DNA from: Bacteroidia bacterium
GTDB lineage: Bacteria; Bacteroidota; Bacteroidia; M30B66
Assembly: GCA_018401705.1 (NCBI GenBank)
Contig: JAGYKL010000002.1
Coordinates: 181,229 to 245,228 of the forward strand
Length of the DNA stretch: 64,000 bases
Direction of reading: 5' to 3'
The position numbers and the translations under genes are program-made. Within the stretch, counting starts at the first letter, position 1. Every line of letters begins with the position of its first letter. The notes beneath the pieces are model-generated. The model made no database searches. It was not told the origin of the DNA and was given only the letters and a program-made list of their open reading frames with translations. Positions 35,768 to 46,100 of the stretch are shown in pieces.

Positions 35768-36823
35768 TTATCTGGATAAAGTGAATTTTTGTAATTGTCT
35801 TCCATCAGGTCTCAATCGTCCTTTTCTGAAAATCATATTTGTATATGGATGCGTTTTTCCTTTACGAAGTTCCTTTTGTTTTTCCATTGGAAGGTGAACA
35901 ATATCAACACATTCACTACTGCAACAACCTTCAAAGGAAGTACGACAATTCTCACATTGGATAAACAATAAATTGCAATCAACATTTGCGCAATTAGTAT
36001 GTGTGTCGCACTTTTCGCCGCATTGATGGCATTCGCTAATAATATCTTCAGTGATGCGCTCACCAAGTCTTTCATCGAAAACAAAGTTCTTTCCTTTGAA
36101 TTTGCTTGGAATGCCTTTCTGCTTGATTTCCTGCGCGTAAGAAATAATACCCCCGTGTAATTGATTAACATCTTTAAAACCGTGGTGTCGAAGATATGCG
36201 GATGCTTTTTCACAACGGATACCCCCGGTGCAATACATAAGCACTTTCTTATCTTTTTTATCTTTCAGGTTCTCAACAACCCAAGGCAATTCCTCCCGAA
36301 ATGTGTCAACATCAGGCGTAACTGCGCCTTCAAAGCGACCAACCTCGGCCTCATAATGATTTCTCATGTCAACCACGATGGTTTCAGGGCTTTCCATTGC
36401 TGCATTGAACTCTTCAGCAGTAAGGTGCTTTCCAACATTGGTAACATCAAAAGCATTATCATCTAAGCCATCTGCAACAATTTTCTTGCGCACTTTAATT
36501 GAAAGCAAAAAGAAAGACTTGCCATCATCTTCGACAGCAATTTTAAATGGTACATCCTTAAATTCTAAACGAGAGTCAATAATACTTCTGAATGCACTAT
36601 AATTTGCCGTTGGAACACTTAGCTGAGCATTTATCCCTTCACGGGCAATATAAATCCTGCCCAAAACACCCAATTGATTCCATTCACGGTACAAAGCATC
36701 GCGCATTTCAGCAGGATTGTCGAGAATCACATAGCGATAGAAAGAGAGCGTTGTCCGCGGAGTTTTATCCTCTTGAATCCGCTTCCGAAGCTCTTCATGA
36801 TTCACACGGTTATGAAGAAACAT
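35768..36823 (-). CDS. trhO: tRNA uridine(34) hydroxylase / rhodanese-like protein TrhO (YceA)
   Basis: A 351-residue cytoplasmic protein that makes 5-hydroxyuridine at tRNA position 34 in an oxygen-dependent way. The N-terminal acylphosphatase-like domain ([37 protein letters not shown]) is followed by a rhodanese domain with the active Cys198 in [14 protein letters not shown]-terminal cysteine cluster ([27 protein letters not shown]) probably binds zinc. The length and all blocks match the family. A perfect TACCTTTG promoter box lies 21 bases before the ATG, and the enoyl-CoA hydratase gene follows after 3 bases, so the two form an operon. Confidence 0.95.
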   Translation of the reverse strand: MFLHNRVNHEELRKRIQEDKTPRTTLSFYRYVILDNPAEMRDALYREWNQLGVLGRIYIAREGINAQLSVPTANYSAFRSIIDSRLEFKDVPFKIAVEDDGKSFFLLSIKVRKKIVADGLDDNAFDVTNVGKHLTAEEFNAAMESPETIVVDMRNHYEAEVGRFEGAVTPDVDTFREELPWVVENLKDKKDKKVLMYCTGGIRCEKASAYLRHHGFKDVNQLHGGIISYAQEIKQKGIPSKFKGKNFVFDERLGERITEDIISECHQCGEKCDTHTNCANVDCNLLFIQCENCRTSFEGCCSSECVDIVHLPMEKQKELRKGKTHPYTNMIFRKGRLRPDGRQLQKFTLSR

Positions 36824-36843
36824 AAGAGATAATTTTAAGGCTG

Positions 36844-36851
36844 CAAAGGTA
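36844..36851 (-). promoter_or_regulatory. -7 promoter box of trhO
   Basis: TACCTTTG on the minus strand is a perfect TAnnTTTG match, 20 bases before the start codon. No clear TTTG at -33 was seen. Confidence 0.6.
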
Positions 36852-36891
36852 AAGAAATTATAAGATTATGGGGCTTCCCGCGAGGTTCGCA

Positions 36892-36919
36892 ATTCGCCAT
36901 TCGCCATTCGACATTCGAC
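36892..36919. repeat. Four tandem 7-bp repeats
   Basis: ATTCGCC, ATTCGCC, ATTCGAC, ATTCGAC follow each other without gaps. The array is short, non-coding and of unknown role. Confidence 0.7.
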
Positions 36920-37029
36920 AAGCTCATGGCTCATTGCTTACTCGTGGTCGCGCCATGCGCCTTTATCTTTGCTGCGCAAAGGATGCCGGCTGCTGTCGCT
37001 AAGCCAAAAATTTAATTGCTTTATGCTGC

Positions 37030-37092
37030 TCAGGAATGTAAATAAACCAATAAGCCAATAAGCAAAAGGATAAGTACGAGAATTTTCTTCAT
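37030..37092 (-). CDS. Possible 20-residue membrane peptide
   Basis: An ATG-started frame encodes a 20-residue peptide: two lysines, then a leucine/isoleucine-rich helix long enough to span a membrane, ending YLHS. Similar mini-proteins are seen in Bacteroidota intergenic regions, but nothing beyond the start codon and composition supports translation here. No upstream ribosome-binding signal is visible. Confidence 0.3.
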   Translation of the reverse strand: MKKILVLILLLIGLLVYLHS

Positions 37093-37340
37093 TTTAAAGA
37101 AGGCTAGGACATTTCTAGCAATTAATGCGAATGTACAGTGCTCAACTTTCTACAGAAAGGGTGTTTTACAACAATGAAATGTCAATTATTTTTATTATAG
37201 CGCGACAGCACATCAGAGAAAAGCCGACAAATAGAATTTATGTCTTATAAATGTGCAATATTTAATTCTATGGCCAATAAATTATTGAAGGTGAGAATTT
37301 GATAGATTCGTTAAATAAATTTTGACCATAATAAGATATT

Positions 37341-37360
37341 AACCTTTCAAGGGGGCTATA
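37341..37360 (+). promoter_or_regulatory. Weak candidate regulator site before the TPR kinase
   Basis: The reverse strand reads TATAGCCCCCTTGAAAGGTT. It shares the CCCCCTT-spacer-GGT layout of the 17-bp motif found upstream of the LuxR-type regulator and of cassette 2, but is clearly weaker than those two. Confidence 0.3.
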
Positions 37361-37444
37361 CTGCTAACTATGTTACATGCTAAATGTGGTAGATTGTCCA
37401 ACATTAGAATTAAATATTTATTTTTCAAGTTATATGCGTGTTTT

Positions 37445-39322
37445 ATGAAATGGGGGCTAATACCATTACTTGCCATTCTTTCGATAACAAGAACCTTTGC
37501 TCAATCAAGCAAAGACTCTTTAATTCAGGTTATAAACTCCTCTTCAAGTGACAAAGAGAAGCTCCCTGCATATGCAGAGTTGGCTTTCACCATTTATTTA
37601 TCAAATCCTGATAGCGGCATCCTGTTAGCTCAACAAGGATTTAAACTTGCTGAGATTGATCAAAATCGATTTCAACAGGCATCTACTTTAAATGCATTAG
37701 GCTTATCATACTTCAGAAAAGGATGGTATGCGAAAGCTATAAGCAGCTTTGAACAATCTATAAAATTGTTCGATCCGAAGGCAGATCAGGAACAAATAGC
37801 GCGTGTTTATCTTAATCTTGGTCATGTTTATCAATCTCAAAAAGATTACCGCGCAGCAAATACTTATAACATCAAAGCATTAAGGCAATTCGAAGTGCTT
37901 AATGACAGCTTTCGCATAGCCTTATGTTATCAAACCTTGAACGTAGTTTGCAGAGAGTTAAAAGACTTTAAATCTTCGGCCAGTTACATTGATAAATCTA
38001 TTTCAATTTTAAGCCGAATAAATAAGTATGATGAACTAGCGAATTCATATACGCTAAAGGGAAATTTATTAAAGACTCAAAAATTGTTTCCTGAGGCCAT
38101 AATTGAATTTAATAAAGCCATAGAGTTATATGGCATTGCTAATGACCTAAGCAATAAAGGTATCGCTTACGAAAACCTCGGTTTAGCTTATGAGGAAATT
38201 AAAAACTATCCTAAATCTATTGAGTACTTGAATCGCTCATTAGAGATTTTTAAAACGTTGAACAGTGAAGTTGATCAGGCTTATGAGCGATTAAAAAGAT
38301 CAATTCCTTATGCAAAAATGGGTGATTATAATTCAGCAACAAGCGATTTAGATTTTGCTGAAGGTATTTTTAAAAATGAAAATCTTGCCGAATATCTTTC
38401 TGAAGTTTATTTGAGCCGAAGCGAGGTACTAAGCATGCAAGGGTTTTCTGAGGAAGCATTGGTAGTTTACCGAAGGCATATTCATTTGAAAGATAGCCTC
38501 GCGCAAGCGAGAAGAAGTGATGAGCTTTTGAGAATACAAACTGAGTTCGAGTCAGAACAAAAAGAAAAACAAATTGCTGTTTTACAAGCAGAAAGAGATG
38601 TTAAAAATGCTGAACTCACAAAACGAAATTGGGTTATCATTTCTCTGTCAATTGTTGGTTTAATGAGCTTAGCCTTTTTTTATATTCTTAGAAATAGAAG
38701 AAAAATAAAAGATGAATTATCTAAACAACAATTGCTCAATAAAATTGCTAGTGATTTACACGATGATGTAGGAGCGACATTAAGTTCGATTAGAATGTAT
38801 GGCGATGTTATTAAAACAAAAGCACGAAAAGAAGCACCCGAGCTTAGTTCAATTGCTGAAAAAATTAGCGAAAATGCAACCGAAATGATTGATTCTATGA
38901 GTGATATTGTTTGGACAATAAAACCAGGCCTAGACAATCTTAATGCTTTGCAGGATAGAATCTGGAATGTAGGTTTAGAAATGTGTGCCCCAAAAAACAT
39001 CCGGTTTATATTCACAGAGCGGACTGAATCGGAAGATTTTCATATCAGCACAGAGCTTCGACATGATATGTATATGATTAGTAAAGAGGCTATTAACAAT
39101 GCAGTAAAGTATTCAAACTGTTCGGAAATAGCTGTCGGGCTTGTAAAGAATAATAATCAGCTCGAATTAAAGATCAAGGATAATGGAAATGGAATCCCTG
39201 AAAACGTTAAACGCGGCAATGGCTTGAATAACATGGAAAGTAGATGTTTGGAGCATTCCGGAAGATTTGAAATAATCACAAATAAATCAGGAACTCAAAT
39301 CCTTGCCTTTTTCGATGTTTAG
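37445..39322 (+). CDS. TPR-containing sensor histidine kinase (NarX/DesK-type kinase)
   Basis: A 625-residue sensor. The ATG at 37445 opens a signal peptide (WGLIPLLAILSITRTFAQ); a longer frame from 37370 adds 25 residues with no signal character. Periplasmic TPR repeats cover about residues 45-330 (ALGLSYFRKGWYAKAISSFEQ, YLNLGHVYQSQKDYRAAN and so on). A short coiled coil (about 360-392) and a transmembrane helix (about 395-415) follow. The HisKA_3 dimerisation motif LHDDVGATLSSIRM has the phospho-acceptor His439. The ATPase has an N-box EAINNAVKYS about 546 and a G-box DNGNGIPE about 578. It is followed by its LuxR-type regulator after 54 bases and faces the convergent surface cassette 2. 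Confidence 0.92.
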   Translation: MKWGLIPLLAILSITRTFAQSSKDSLIQVINSSSSDKEKLPAYAELAFTIYLSNPDSGILLAQQGFKLAEIDQNRFQQASTLNALGLSYFRKGWYAKAISSFEQSIKLFDPKADQEQIARVYLNLGHVYQSQKDYRAANTYNIKALRQFEVLNDSFRIALCYQTLNVVCRELKDFKSSASYIDKSISILSRINKYDELANSYTLKGNLLKTQKLFPEAIIEFNKAIELYGIANDLSNKGIAYENLGLAYEEIKNYPKSIEYLNRSLEIFKTLNSEVDQAYERLKRSIPYAKMGDYNSATSDLDFAEGIFKNENLAEYLSEVYLSRSEVLSMQGFSEEALVVYRRHIHLKDSLAQARRSDELLRIQTEFESEQKEKQIAVLQAERDVKNAELTKRNWVIISLSIVGLMSLAFFYILRNRRKIKDELSKQQLLNKIASDLHDDVGATLSSIRMYGDVIKTKARKEAPELSSIAEKISENATEMIDSMSDIVWTIKPGLDNLNALQDRIWNVGLEMCAPKNIRFIFTERTESEDFHISTELRHDMYMISKEAINNAVKYSNCSEIAVGLVKNNNQLELKIKDNGNGIPENVKRGNGLNNMESRCLEHSGRFEIITNKSGTQILAFFDV

Positions 39323-39324
39323 GA

Positions 39325-39341
39325 ATCCCCCTTTTGTGGTA
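39325..39341 (+). promoter_or_regulatory. 17-bp motif upstream of the LuxR-type regulator
   Basis: ATCCCCCTTTTGTGGTA lies 35 bases before the regulator ATG. It matches 15 of 17 bases with a motif 56 bases upstream of the first gene of cassette 2. The arrangement is an imperfect dyad, as expected for NarL/LuxR-type regulators. Confidence 0.5.
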
Positions 39342-39376
39342 GTAAAACATGAATTATTGAGCTTTATTTTTGAATC

Positions 39377-40018
39377 ATGAATAAAATCAGGGTATTGGTT
39401 TTTGAGGATAATTTCAGGCTTCGCGAGAGTCTCTATTTTCTGATTAATAGTGAGGAAGATTTAGAATGTTGCGGAACTTTTCCAGACTGCAAATCGCTTG
39501 AACGCGCTATTCAGGATTCTCAACCTGATGTAATTTTGATGGATATTGAAATGCCTGGCATGAATGGTATTGATGCTGTTCGGATAATTAAGAAAGACTT
39601 TCCAAAATTGCCGGTTTTAATGCAGACTATATTCCATGACGATTCGCATATTTTCAATGCAATATGCGCAGGAGCTTCGGGATACTTATTGAAAAGTGCT
39701 TCGTCAGAAACCTATGCGCAAGCTATTAGAGATGTATATAATGGAGGTTCACCAATGAGTGGACCAGTTGCAAGACGCGTTTTGGAGCTTTTTCAAAAGA
39801 ATATTGCTCCAGCTAATGAAAACGATTACGATTTAACTCAAAAGGAGAAGGAAGTATTAGCTTCACTCATCGAGGGTAAAAGCTTTAAACAAATAGCTGA
39901 TACAATTAGCATTTCTTATGAAACAGTACGTTCTCATATGAAAAACATTTATGCCAAGCTTCATGTTCACAGCAATACAGAAGCTGTAATTAAAGCAATT
40001 AAGGAAAAGATTGTTTAG
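39377..40018 (+). CDS. LuxR/NarL-family response regulator
   Basis: A 213-residue regulator. The receiver domain (about 5-120) has FEDNFRLRE at the acidic pocket, phospho-acceptor Asp56 in LMDIEMPGMNGID and the Lys in YLLKSAS. The C-terminal HTH (about 152-208) is the standard LuxR type: LTQKEKEVLASLIEG, FKQIADTISISYETVRSHM and KNIYAKLHVHSNTEAV. It pairs with the TPR kinase just upstream. The nearest likely targets are its own promoter and cassette 2, which share a 17-bp motif. Confidence 0.95.
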   Translation: MNKIRVLVFEDNFRLRESLYFLINSEEDLECCGTFPDCKSLERAIQDSQPDVILMDIEMPGMNGIDAVRIIKKDFPKLPVLMQTIFHDDSHIFNAICAGASGYLLKSASSETYAQAIRDVYNGGSPMSGPVARRVLELFQKNIAPANENDYDLTQKEKEVLASLIEGKSFKQIADTISISYETVRSHMKNIYAKLHVHSNTEAVIKAIKEKIV

Positions 40019-40076
40019 GCCATAAAGCTTACAATCCTTCCAGTTTAAAAATCATTTACAAGTAGATTCATATAAA

Positions 40077-40106
40077 AAAACCCCGCTCCAAAAAGGACTG
40101 GGGTTT
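40077..40106. terminator. Bidirectional terminator between regulator and cassette 2
   Basis: AAAACCCC pairs with GGGGTTTT, with a further TCC/GGA inner stem and an AAAAA loop. The A-rich left arm and T-rich right arm give a terminator for the plus-strand regulator and for the convergent minus-strand cassette. Confidence 0.85.
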
Positions 40107-40126
40107 TGATTTGGGTTAGGCTTTGT

Positions 40127-41194
40127 TTATTCGTGCTTGATTATTACTTTCTTGATTATAACATTATCCGTTTTCTTATTTAATAATTGAAGGAAATATA
40201 AACCATCAGGATATTGTTGAACGTTTATTTCATTGGAATTAAGAGAGCCTTCCTCCACAGTTCTTCCGGAAAAGTCGGTTAATTTATATTGGGCAAATTC
40301 AGAATCAGCAAGTTGAATCTTGAGCAGGGAAGACGCGGGTATTGGATAAACAGAAACAGCTGATGTGTTTTGATTTTTCTGGCCTGTCACAATTGAATTC
40401 TCTAAGAAAATAACACTCCATCCGATTTGCCCTTTAAACCCTTCTGTTTCGGAAATAGAAAGCACCAAACCGTTTGCTTCGGGAGAATAAAAATGGAAAT
40501 CTGTGTTTGAATACGAATAAACATCCTGAAAAACCCACACTCCATCAATAAGAAAGAATGAAGAATCCTCAATGCTTTCTGTACGGTTTACCTGAATAAA
40601 ATCGTATGTCGCATCCGGAAGAATTAATTCACCCCAGGTATTGGCTTCAAATAAAACTGAACGATTAAGAACCGATCGCGCAGAATCGATTTCATTGAAT
40701 CCGAAATAATAAGTTTCTGTGGTAGTTGAACTTGCGCTTTCCTGCATTCCTTCCTCAATCGGGAAAAACAATTCAACCTGCGGCGGACTGTAAACATCCG
40801 GGTCTTCGCCCGCTCCGAACTGAATGCCATGAATTAACCAATCATTTTCTGATACCTGAAAAAATGTTGTTACACCTTCAATCGGAGTCAAGGGTGCGTT
40901 ACTGGAGGTAACTACTACAAGGTTAGATTGAGGAAATAGCGCTGCCCCGGGATTTCCCTCTATTGATTGAAATTCAACGATGTAATCATAGTCTTTTTCA
41001 AAATTCGAAAAATCTATAATTACATTGGCTCCTGAAGGCAATTCTTCAGGTGAAACATTCTCTGTTAGTCCAAAATTAAAAGTTGTACCCACACCAGCCA
41101 GATCAGAGCTGTTAAAAACAACCTGAGCTGCAACGGGCTTGGTTAAACTCAATAAAAGGCTAATAAAAGCCAGGTTAAATACGCGTGTTATCAT
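40127..41194 (-). CDS. T9SS-exported protein, last gene of cassette 2 operon
   Basis: A 355-residue secreted protein. The ATG at 41192-41194 opens a signal peptide (FNLAFISLLLSLTKPVAAQ); a frame starting 33 bases earlier overlaps the previous gene. The mature domain (about 22-260) is beta-rich and starts VFNSSDLAGVGTTFNF. It is paralogous to the protein at 51449-52522, which begins IFTSADVAAVGSTTTF. The C-terminus is a T9SS type A sorting domain (VYPIPASSLLKIQL, YPDGLYFLQLL). The family is not recognised beyond this. It lies 11 bases after the FnIII-like gene and ends before a terminator, so it closes the operon. It could be the secreted product that the membrane components handle, but that is inference. 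Confidence 0.82.
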   Translation of the reverse strand: MITRVFNLAFISLLLSLTKPVAAQVVFNSSDLAGVGTTFNFGLTENVSPEELPSGANVIIDFSNFEKDYDYIVEFQSIEGNPGAALFPQSNLVVVTSSNAPLTPIEGVTTFFQVSENDWLIHGIQFGAGEDPDVYSPPQVELFFPIEEGMQESASSTTTETYYFGFNEIDSARSVLNRSVLFEANTWGELILPDATYDFIQVNRTESIEDSSFFLIDGVWVFQDVYSYSNTDFHFYSPEANGLVLSISETEGFKGQIGWSVIFLENSIVTGQKNQNTSAVSVYPIPASSLLKIQLADSEFAQYKLTDFSGRTVEEGSLNSNEINVQQYPDGLYFLQLLNKKTDNVIIKKVIIKHE

Positions 41195-41205
41195 AGTTGA
41201 TTGAT

Positions 41206-43107
41206 TTATTTTGAAATTGAGACCCATTCACCGGCCTGGCCGGTTTGCCCGTCCGAATTTTTTAATCGGGCGCGAAAACTTAAGTTTGTGAATTCACCGG
41301 CTGTCCATATCGTTTTCGAGGGCAGAACAGGAAATTCTTTTGAATTAATAATTTCTCCGTTTTCATTGGCTTGCTCTATCACAATTAAATAATTACTTCC
41401 AGGCATTTCCGGCCATGATATTTCAATACCACCCTCGATCAAACGACAAATCAATGGAAGTCCTTCAATTGCTCCTGATGCTTTGCACATAAACGGTGCG
41501 CAAGGCTTTCCTTCCTGGTTGAATTCATTCAATCCAACAACATAGTATTCCCAGTCCGTGAAATCAGATGCGTTTTCGTCGACATAATAATTGGTATTAA
41601 ACAGCGGAATTTCTGTTAATTTCTTCCATTCAATGTCCTTTGTGCGTCGATAAACAGCATAAACTCCGCCCGTATTGGTTTTACTGGTATTCCATGAAAG
41701 AAAAACTGAGTTACTATTCATTCGGCGCGTGATTAATCCAAGTGGCGTTTCTATGAATTCATTCGGTAAATAAACACTTACAAAATCAGAATAATTGCTC
41801 AAGACATAGCCTCTGCTTTCGGTTCTAACTGAATAATGATAACTAAGTCCCTTTTGCAAAAGCGTTGAGTCGGTGAATTTGTACTTCTCCAAAGAATCGC
41901 ATTGAATCAATCCACTAATTTCTTCAGGCTCATTCCCAATAACATTGGTTCTGAAAACCCGGTATCCGCGGATATTATTACCTATGGTATTCCAGGAAAT
42001 AGAGGGATAATTTCCCGCTAATTCCACCGAAACAACAGCAGGAGGAAAAGCCTCAGGTCTGATTCGGTTGATTACCGGTGTAACAGGTGTGTGATCAAGC
42101 AGGCCCTTTAAATCATAAATCTTTAATTTATAATAGGTCGCTTCCATAGGGTTGGCTGCTGCATCGGTAAATGTTGAATCAAAAGGACTTAAATCGGCCA
42201 CTTTCTCATATGAGCCATTCAATGATGCTGAGCGCTCCAGAATGAGTGATTTTACGCGTTGGCCAAACTTTAATTTCCAGCTTACCAATACCTTTTGATT
42301 CTCGGCATCCGATTCAGCTTTAAAAGAGAGCGCCAGAGGCAATGTAGAATTATCCAGATTGTCGGCCTGTATGCTTTCTGATAAGGGAGAGGGATTACCA
42401 TAAAAATCAAGACCAACAAGTTTGTAATTGAACCACGATAGCGAAGGCAGGGAAGTATCTTGGGCAACAATTCTCATTCCCTCATCAGCATCCAAAATCC
42501 GAAATCCAGCATCCGGAATAATTGTGTAGTCGGCCTGCTGAAGTGATTTTCTGAACAATCTGGTAAATAAAATCGGACTGTCTTCAGGAATTTTCCACGA
42601 TGTTTCGATGTGTCCGTACCAACTCTTGCTGCCTGCAGGTCTAATAAACACTTCGGAAATTTTGCCTGCCGAGCTATCTGTAATTACAGGAATTTCTTTT
42701 CCATCGAGGTAAGCTTTATAGTTTGAGGATGTATGTTTTTTATCCTCGACATAAACCAATCCAAGCGCCTCTTTCACCGTAACAAAAAACTTCATAAACA
42801 GCTGTTCGGTGTTTTTGCAGGTAGCAACTGACGCTTCAATGCGTTCGAGGTCAATGTCGCTTATGATTGGATAAAGTGGCAGTTTCCCTTCGGCTTCGCG
42901 GAGTTTCTTTTCTAAATCCCTGTTAGTCAAATTAGTAGTTAGTGTACATACAGGAATGCCTTCACGAAAAAGTTGCACCTCTCCGGCATTTAAAGGTCCT
43001 TCGTAATGGAAAAAGATGCCCTGTGGGCCAATCCCCTTAATAAGAGTCTGACATCGCGCGTTAAGCGCTGATAAGCCAATGAAGACAGTTAAAACTATAA
43101 CTCGCAT
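41206..43107 (-). CDS. FnIII-repeat exported protein of cassette 2
   Basis: A 633-residue protein. The ATG at 43105-43107 opens a signal peptide (MRVIVLTVFIGLSALNARCQ) and overlaps the giant gene's end by 13 bases. The body holds about four FnIII-like modules, seen in repeated patterns such as ISWNTIGNNIRGYRVFR, FLSWNTSKTNTGGVYAVYRR and WEYYVVGLNEF. No sorting domain is visible at the C-terminus. It matches the cassette 1 FnIII-like protein in position, size and design, including a first non-FnIII segment of about 200 residues. It is the third gene of the operon. Confidence 0.82.
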   Translation of the reverse strand: MRVIVLTVFIGLSALNARCQTLIKGIGPQGIFFHYEGPLNAGEVQLFREGIPVCTLTTNLTNRDLEKKLREAEGKLPLYPIISDIDLERIEASVATCKNTEQLFMKFFVTVKEALGLVYVEDKKHTSSNYKAYLDGKEIPVITDSSAGKISEVFIRPAGSKSWYGHIETSWKIPEDSPILFTRLFRKSLQQADYTIIPDAGFRILDADEGMRIVAQDTSLPSLSWFNYKLVGLDFYGNPSPLSESIQADNLDNSTLPLALSFKAESDAENQKVLVSWKLKFGQRVKSLILERSASLNGSYEKVADLSPFDSTFTDAAANPMEATYYKLKIYDLKGLLDHTPVTPVINRIRPEAFPPAVVSVELAGNYPSISWNTIGNNIRGYRVFRTNVIGNEPEEISGLIQCDSLEKYKFTDSTLLQKGLSYHYSVRTESRGYVLSNYSDFVSVYLPNEFIETPLGLITRRMNSNSVFLSWNTSKTNTGGVYAVYRRTKDIEWKKLTEIPLFNTNYYVDENASDFTDWEYYVVGLNEFNQEGKPCAPFMCKASGAIEGLPLICRLIEGGIEISWPEMPGSNYLIVIEQANENGEIINSKEFPVLPSKTIWTAGEFTNLSFRARLKNSDGQTGQAGEWVSISK

Positions 43108-46100
43108 GATGTTTCTTTTTTGGTTGCAGAACCATTGCAGGGCTCCCATTGAACAGCAAAGTTTAACCCAGTATTGGTGCTCATGTCAATGGTGCATCCT
43201 ATTGTTTCGGAGAATGAAGCGCCGCAGAAGTCGCCAAACATGGTAAAGGAAGCGCAAGCACCCAAATCGAGTGCTGCATTGGGTGCAAACGTAAGTTTAC
43301 CTGTGGCGATAAACTTTGCCATGGCTCCGATGCATAAGTTACACACAACAACCTGAACGCCTGCCCAGGCTTTTGCATAAGCGGCTGCCTCGATACTCAT
43401 TGCTTTTTCGGTTGCCCCAAAATTTATAAGGAAGTTCAAATCAACACCGGCACTTACGCCCATTCCAATCGAAAACAAAGGAACAGGTATGCTTACACTC
43501 CAGTTGGCAGCTCCCGGAGCCATGTTGGCATTGATATAAATTCCTGCAATTCCATCGTTTTTCAGATGCTCGGGGACGTCGAGTAGAAACATAATTTCTT
43601 TGTGACGGCCCAAAACAGATGCCGGCAAATTGGGGTAATAGCCCGACAAAACTCCAACATTTACATCGGCAAAAGCCGACAGTCCGGGTAGACTTACATT
43701 TCCCATAAAATCGAAGTAAAATCCGGTGCCATCGAATCGGATCTCAAACATGCCCGAATTCAACACTACGGTTCCCATGGTTATTGGAAAATCCACTGAA
43801 AGTGAACCTGTAAAAGAAACGTCTTCCCAGTTGAATACCACGCTCAATCCTCCTAAAGGAGTGTCAATGTTTTCAATAGCTACAGAATTATCATCGCGCC
43901 TGTCCACTTCAATGGCACCGGCCACCACATAATCCAGCCTGTTATCGGCCGGAAGGCCGGTAACACCAATTAAATCGGCGGTATACACCATTTCTTTCCA
44001 GGCACCGCCTGCAACCGACTGGCTGCCCTGAATTATTTTAAGTTTTGTACCATTGCTTCCTTCCAGATTGATGTATTGAAAAGCCTGATCGGATTCGTTT
44101 TCCAGTAATTTGGGAATACTGAGCACAATTTGATTGTTTTGTTTGGTCAATTTCCCTTTCAGGGCGATGCGTTTGTCGTCGAATAAATCCTCGTTTTCGA
44201 AATACAAATCGCCATTGGCCTCGAAATAACCATTGGAGAATACATAATTCTGCGTACCGGTAAATCCGTTAAAGAACACTTTTCCAGTGGTTTCGAGGGC
44301 AACATCAAATGCCTTGGTTTCGCGTACAATTTGATTGCCCGGCTTTTTAAAGGTAAAGACCGCGGTTGGCACCGTCATGCCGGGAATACCCAAATGCAAA
44401 CTTCCTACAAGATCAATCGCATCGGGGAGATTTATTATGTTTTGTATGCTAAAAGCTCCCAAATTCTCGAACACCGGTTGTTGGTTAACAGGTTGAATGA
44501 GAGTTGAATTGTTACTAAATACCGTAAAGGCACCAATATCAATTTTTTGTGTGGATGCAAAGCCGGGAAGCCCTTGAATATAACAGGCCGGAGCCGAAGG
44601 GTTTCCTGATTTATAGAGAGAAAAGCGCCAGTGAGGTTGTAAGTCAAACGAACAGGCCATGTCAAGGTTAAGAATGGCTGTAACACCCGAATATTTTTTC
44701 AAAGAAGCCACGCCACCACCCAGGCTCAGGTTGTTCAAATCAACACCCGACTCAGGCATAATTAATTCGGTAGGCCGAAGAATCAAATTGCTCACCGGAA
44801 TATCGGCAAGAGATGTGCTGATGCGTGCTGATGGAATTACAATGCCTCCCAGCGGAATGCTGTAAGACCAACCTTGCAGACTTTTTACCTGCCAGCTTTC
44901 CAGATTGAATGCCAATTGTTCGCCGGGCTCAGATATAATTATGTTTTCAGGCGTTACCTGAATAAAACCGGCATCAACAATAATATCACCGGCAAGTTGC
45001 AATTTAGGGTAAAGTCGGGTGGCAATTTTAAACGTATCCGCCTTAAGGCGTGATAACTCTTTATCTGCAAGCGCTTCAAAACCGTGAATACTAAATTCAA
45101 TTTCTTTTGCCTGGGCTGTCGCAGATAAATCCATAAGATAAAATTCAGCGTCTTCGACTCCGGTATTATTTGAATAAAACACAGGAAATACGGGCTGCAT
45201 CATAGTACGACCCAAATAAAACCTGCCTTGGTAATCGAATGAAAACCGAAACGACTCCAAATCTGTTAAAACCATACCCGAAAGGTTTCCCTGTCCGCTC
45301 TGATTTGCCTTTACATGAATGCGGGGAATAAAGCCTCCTTGCAAATATCCTTTCAAATCGGCAGCAAAAACCTGATTTAACCTCAGCCTCACGGCCGATT
45401 CCTGCGAAATGATATCGTTGCTAACAGCAACTGCAATGGGTAAGCCTCCGGCTCCCGTTTGAGCGCCCTGTCGCACACGAACATTATTTACACGGATGCG
45501 CTGATTTGCATTAAACATGGCAAAATTGGGATTCGAAGGAATGTTTTTCAGGACTCCACTCACGAAATAATCGCCGCCCGGATCTTCGACAATGCGGGTG
45601 ATTTCAAGCGGAAATCCGTGAATGTTGGGGATTAGAATATCATCTAAAGCTTGCAGGTTTATATTCGCATTGGCAACAAAACTCATAGCTGTTACTACTT
45701 GAAATGTTCCTCCTACATAAGACTTTTCAGTACTGTTTTTAACTGCAAAGACGGTTGTTGGTGCTCTTGGAAGGCCTATTAATTCATACTCGCCGTTCGC
45801 ATTGGTAGTTGTTTCAATGAGTGATGGTCCATACATGGTAATTCCAGATTGCGCGTATACTCTGGCATCGGGAATGGGCTGGTTGTTTGAGGCGTCTCTA
45901 ACAATGCCATTCACTCGCATGCCCGGTTTCAACAAGTACTGAACATTTGAATATGCTTTAGAAACAGGCAAATTCCTGTATTCTTCAATAGGTACAAAGG
46001 TTGACTGTGAAACAAAGAATCTGAAAAAGGCATCCGGAGTCGTAAATCGAAATGCAATATTGCCTTGATTGTCGGTAAGTCCGGCATAATCGCCAACCTG

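Larger units (their letters stand above)
36824..37444. other. Intergenic region between trhO and the TPR histidine kinase
   Basis: A 621-bp divergent gap. It contains the trhO promoter, four tandem heptamers at 36892-36919 (ATTCGCC twice, ATTCGAC twice), a small CTTTGC/GCAAAG hairpin at 36967-36981, a possible 20-residue peptide gene, and an AT-rich stretch before the kinase with the possible regulator site AACCTTTCAAGGGGGCTATA at 37341-37360. No RNA gene was recognised. Confidence 0.6.

Noticed and set aside
39336..39341. Additional LytTR site (reverse ACCAC core at the LuxR-type regulator promoter)
   Set aside because: There is no second 9-bp copy 20-22 bp away. The match extends instead as a 17-bp motif shared with cassette 2.
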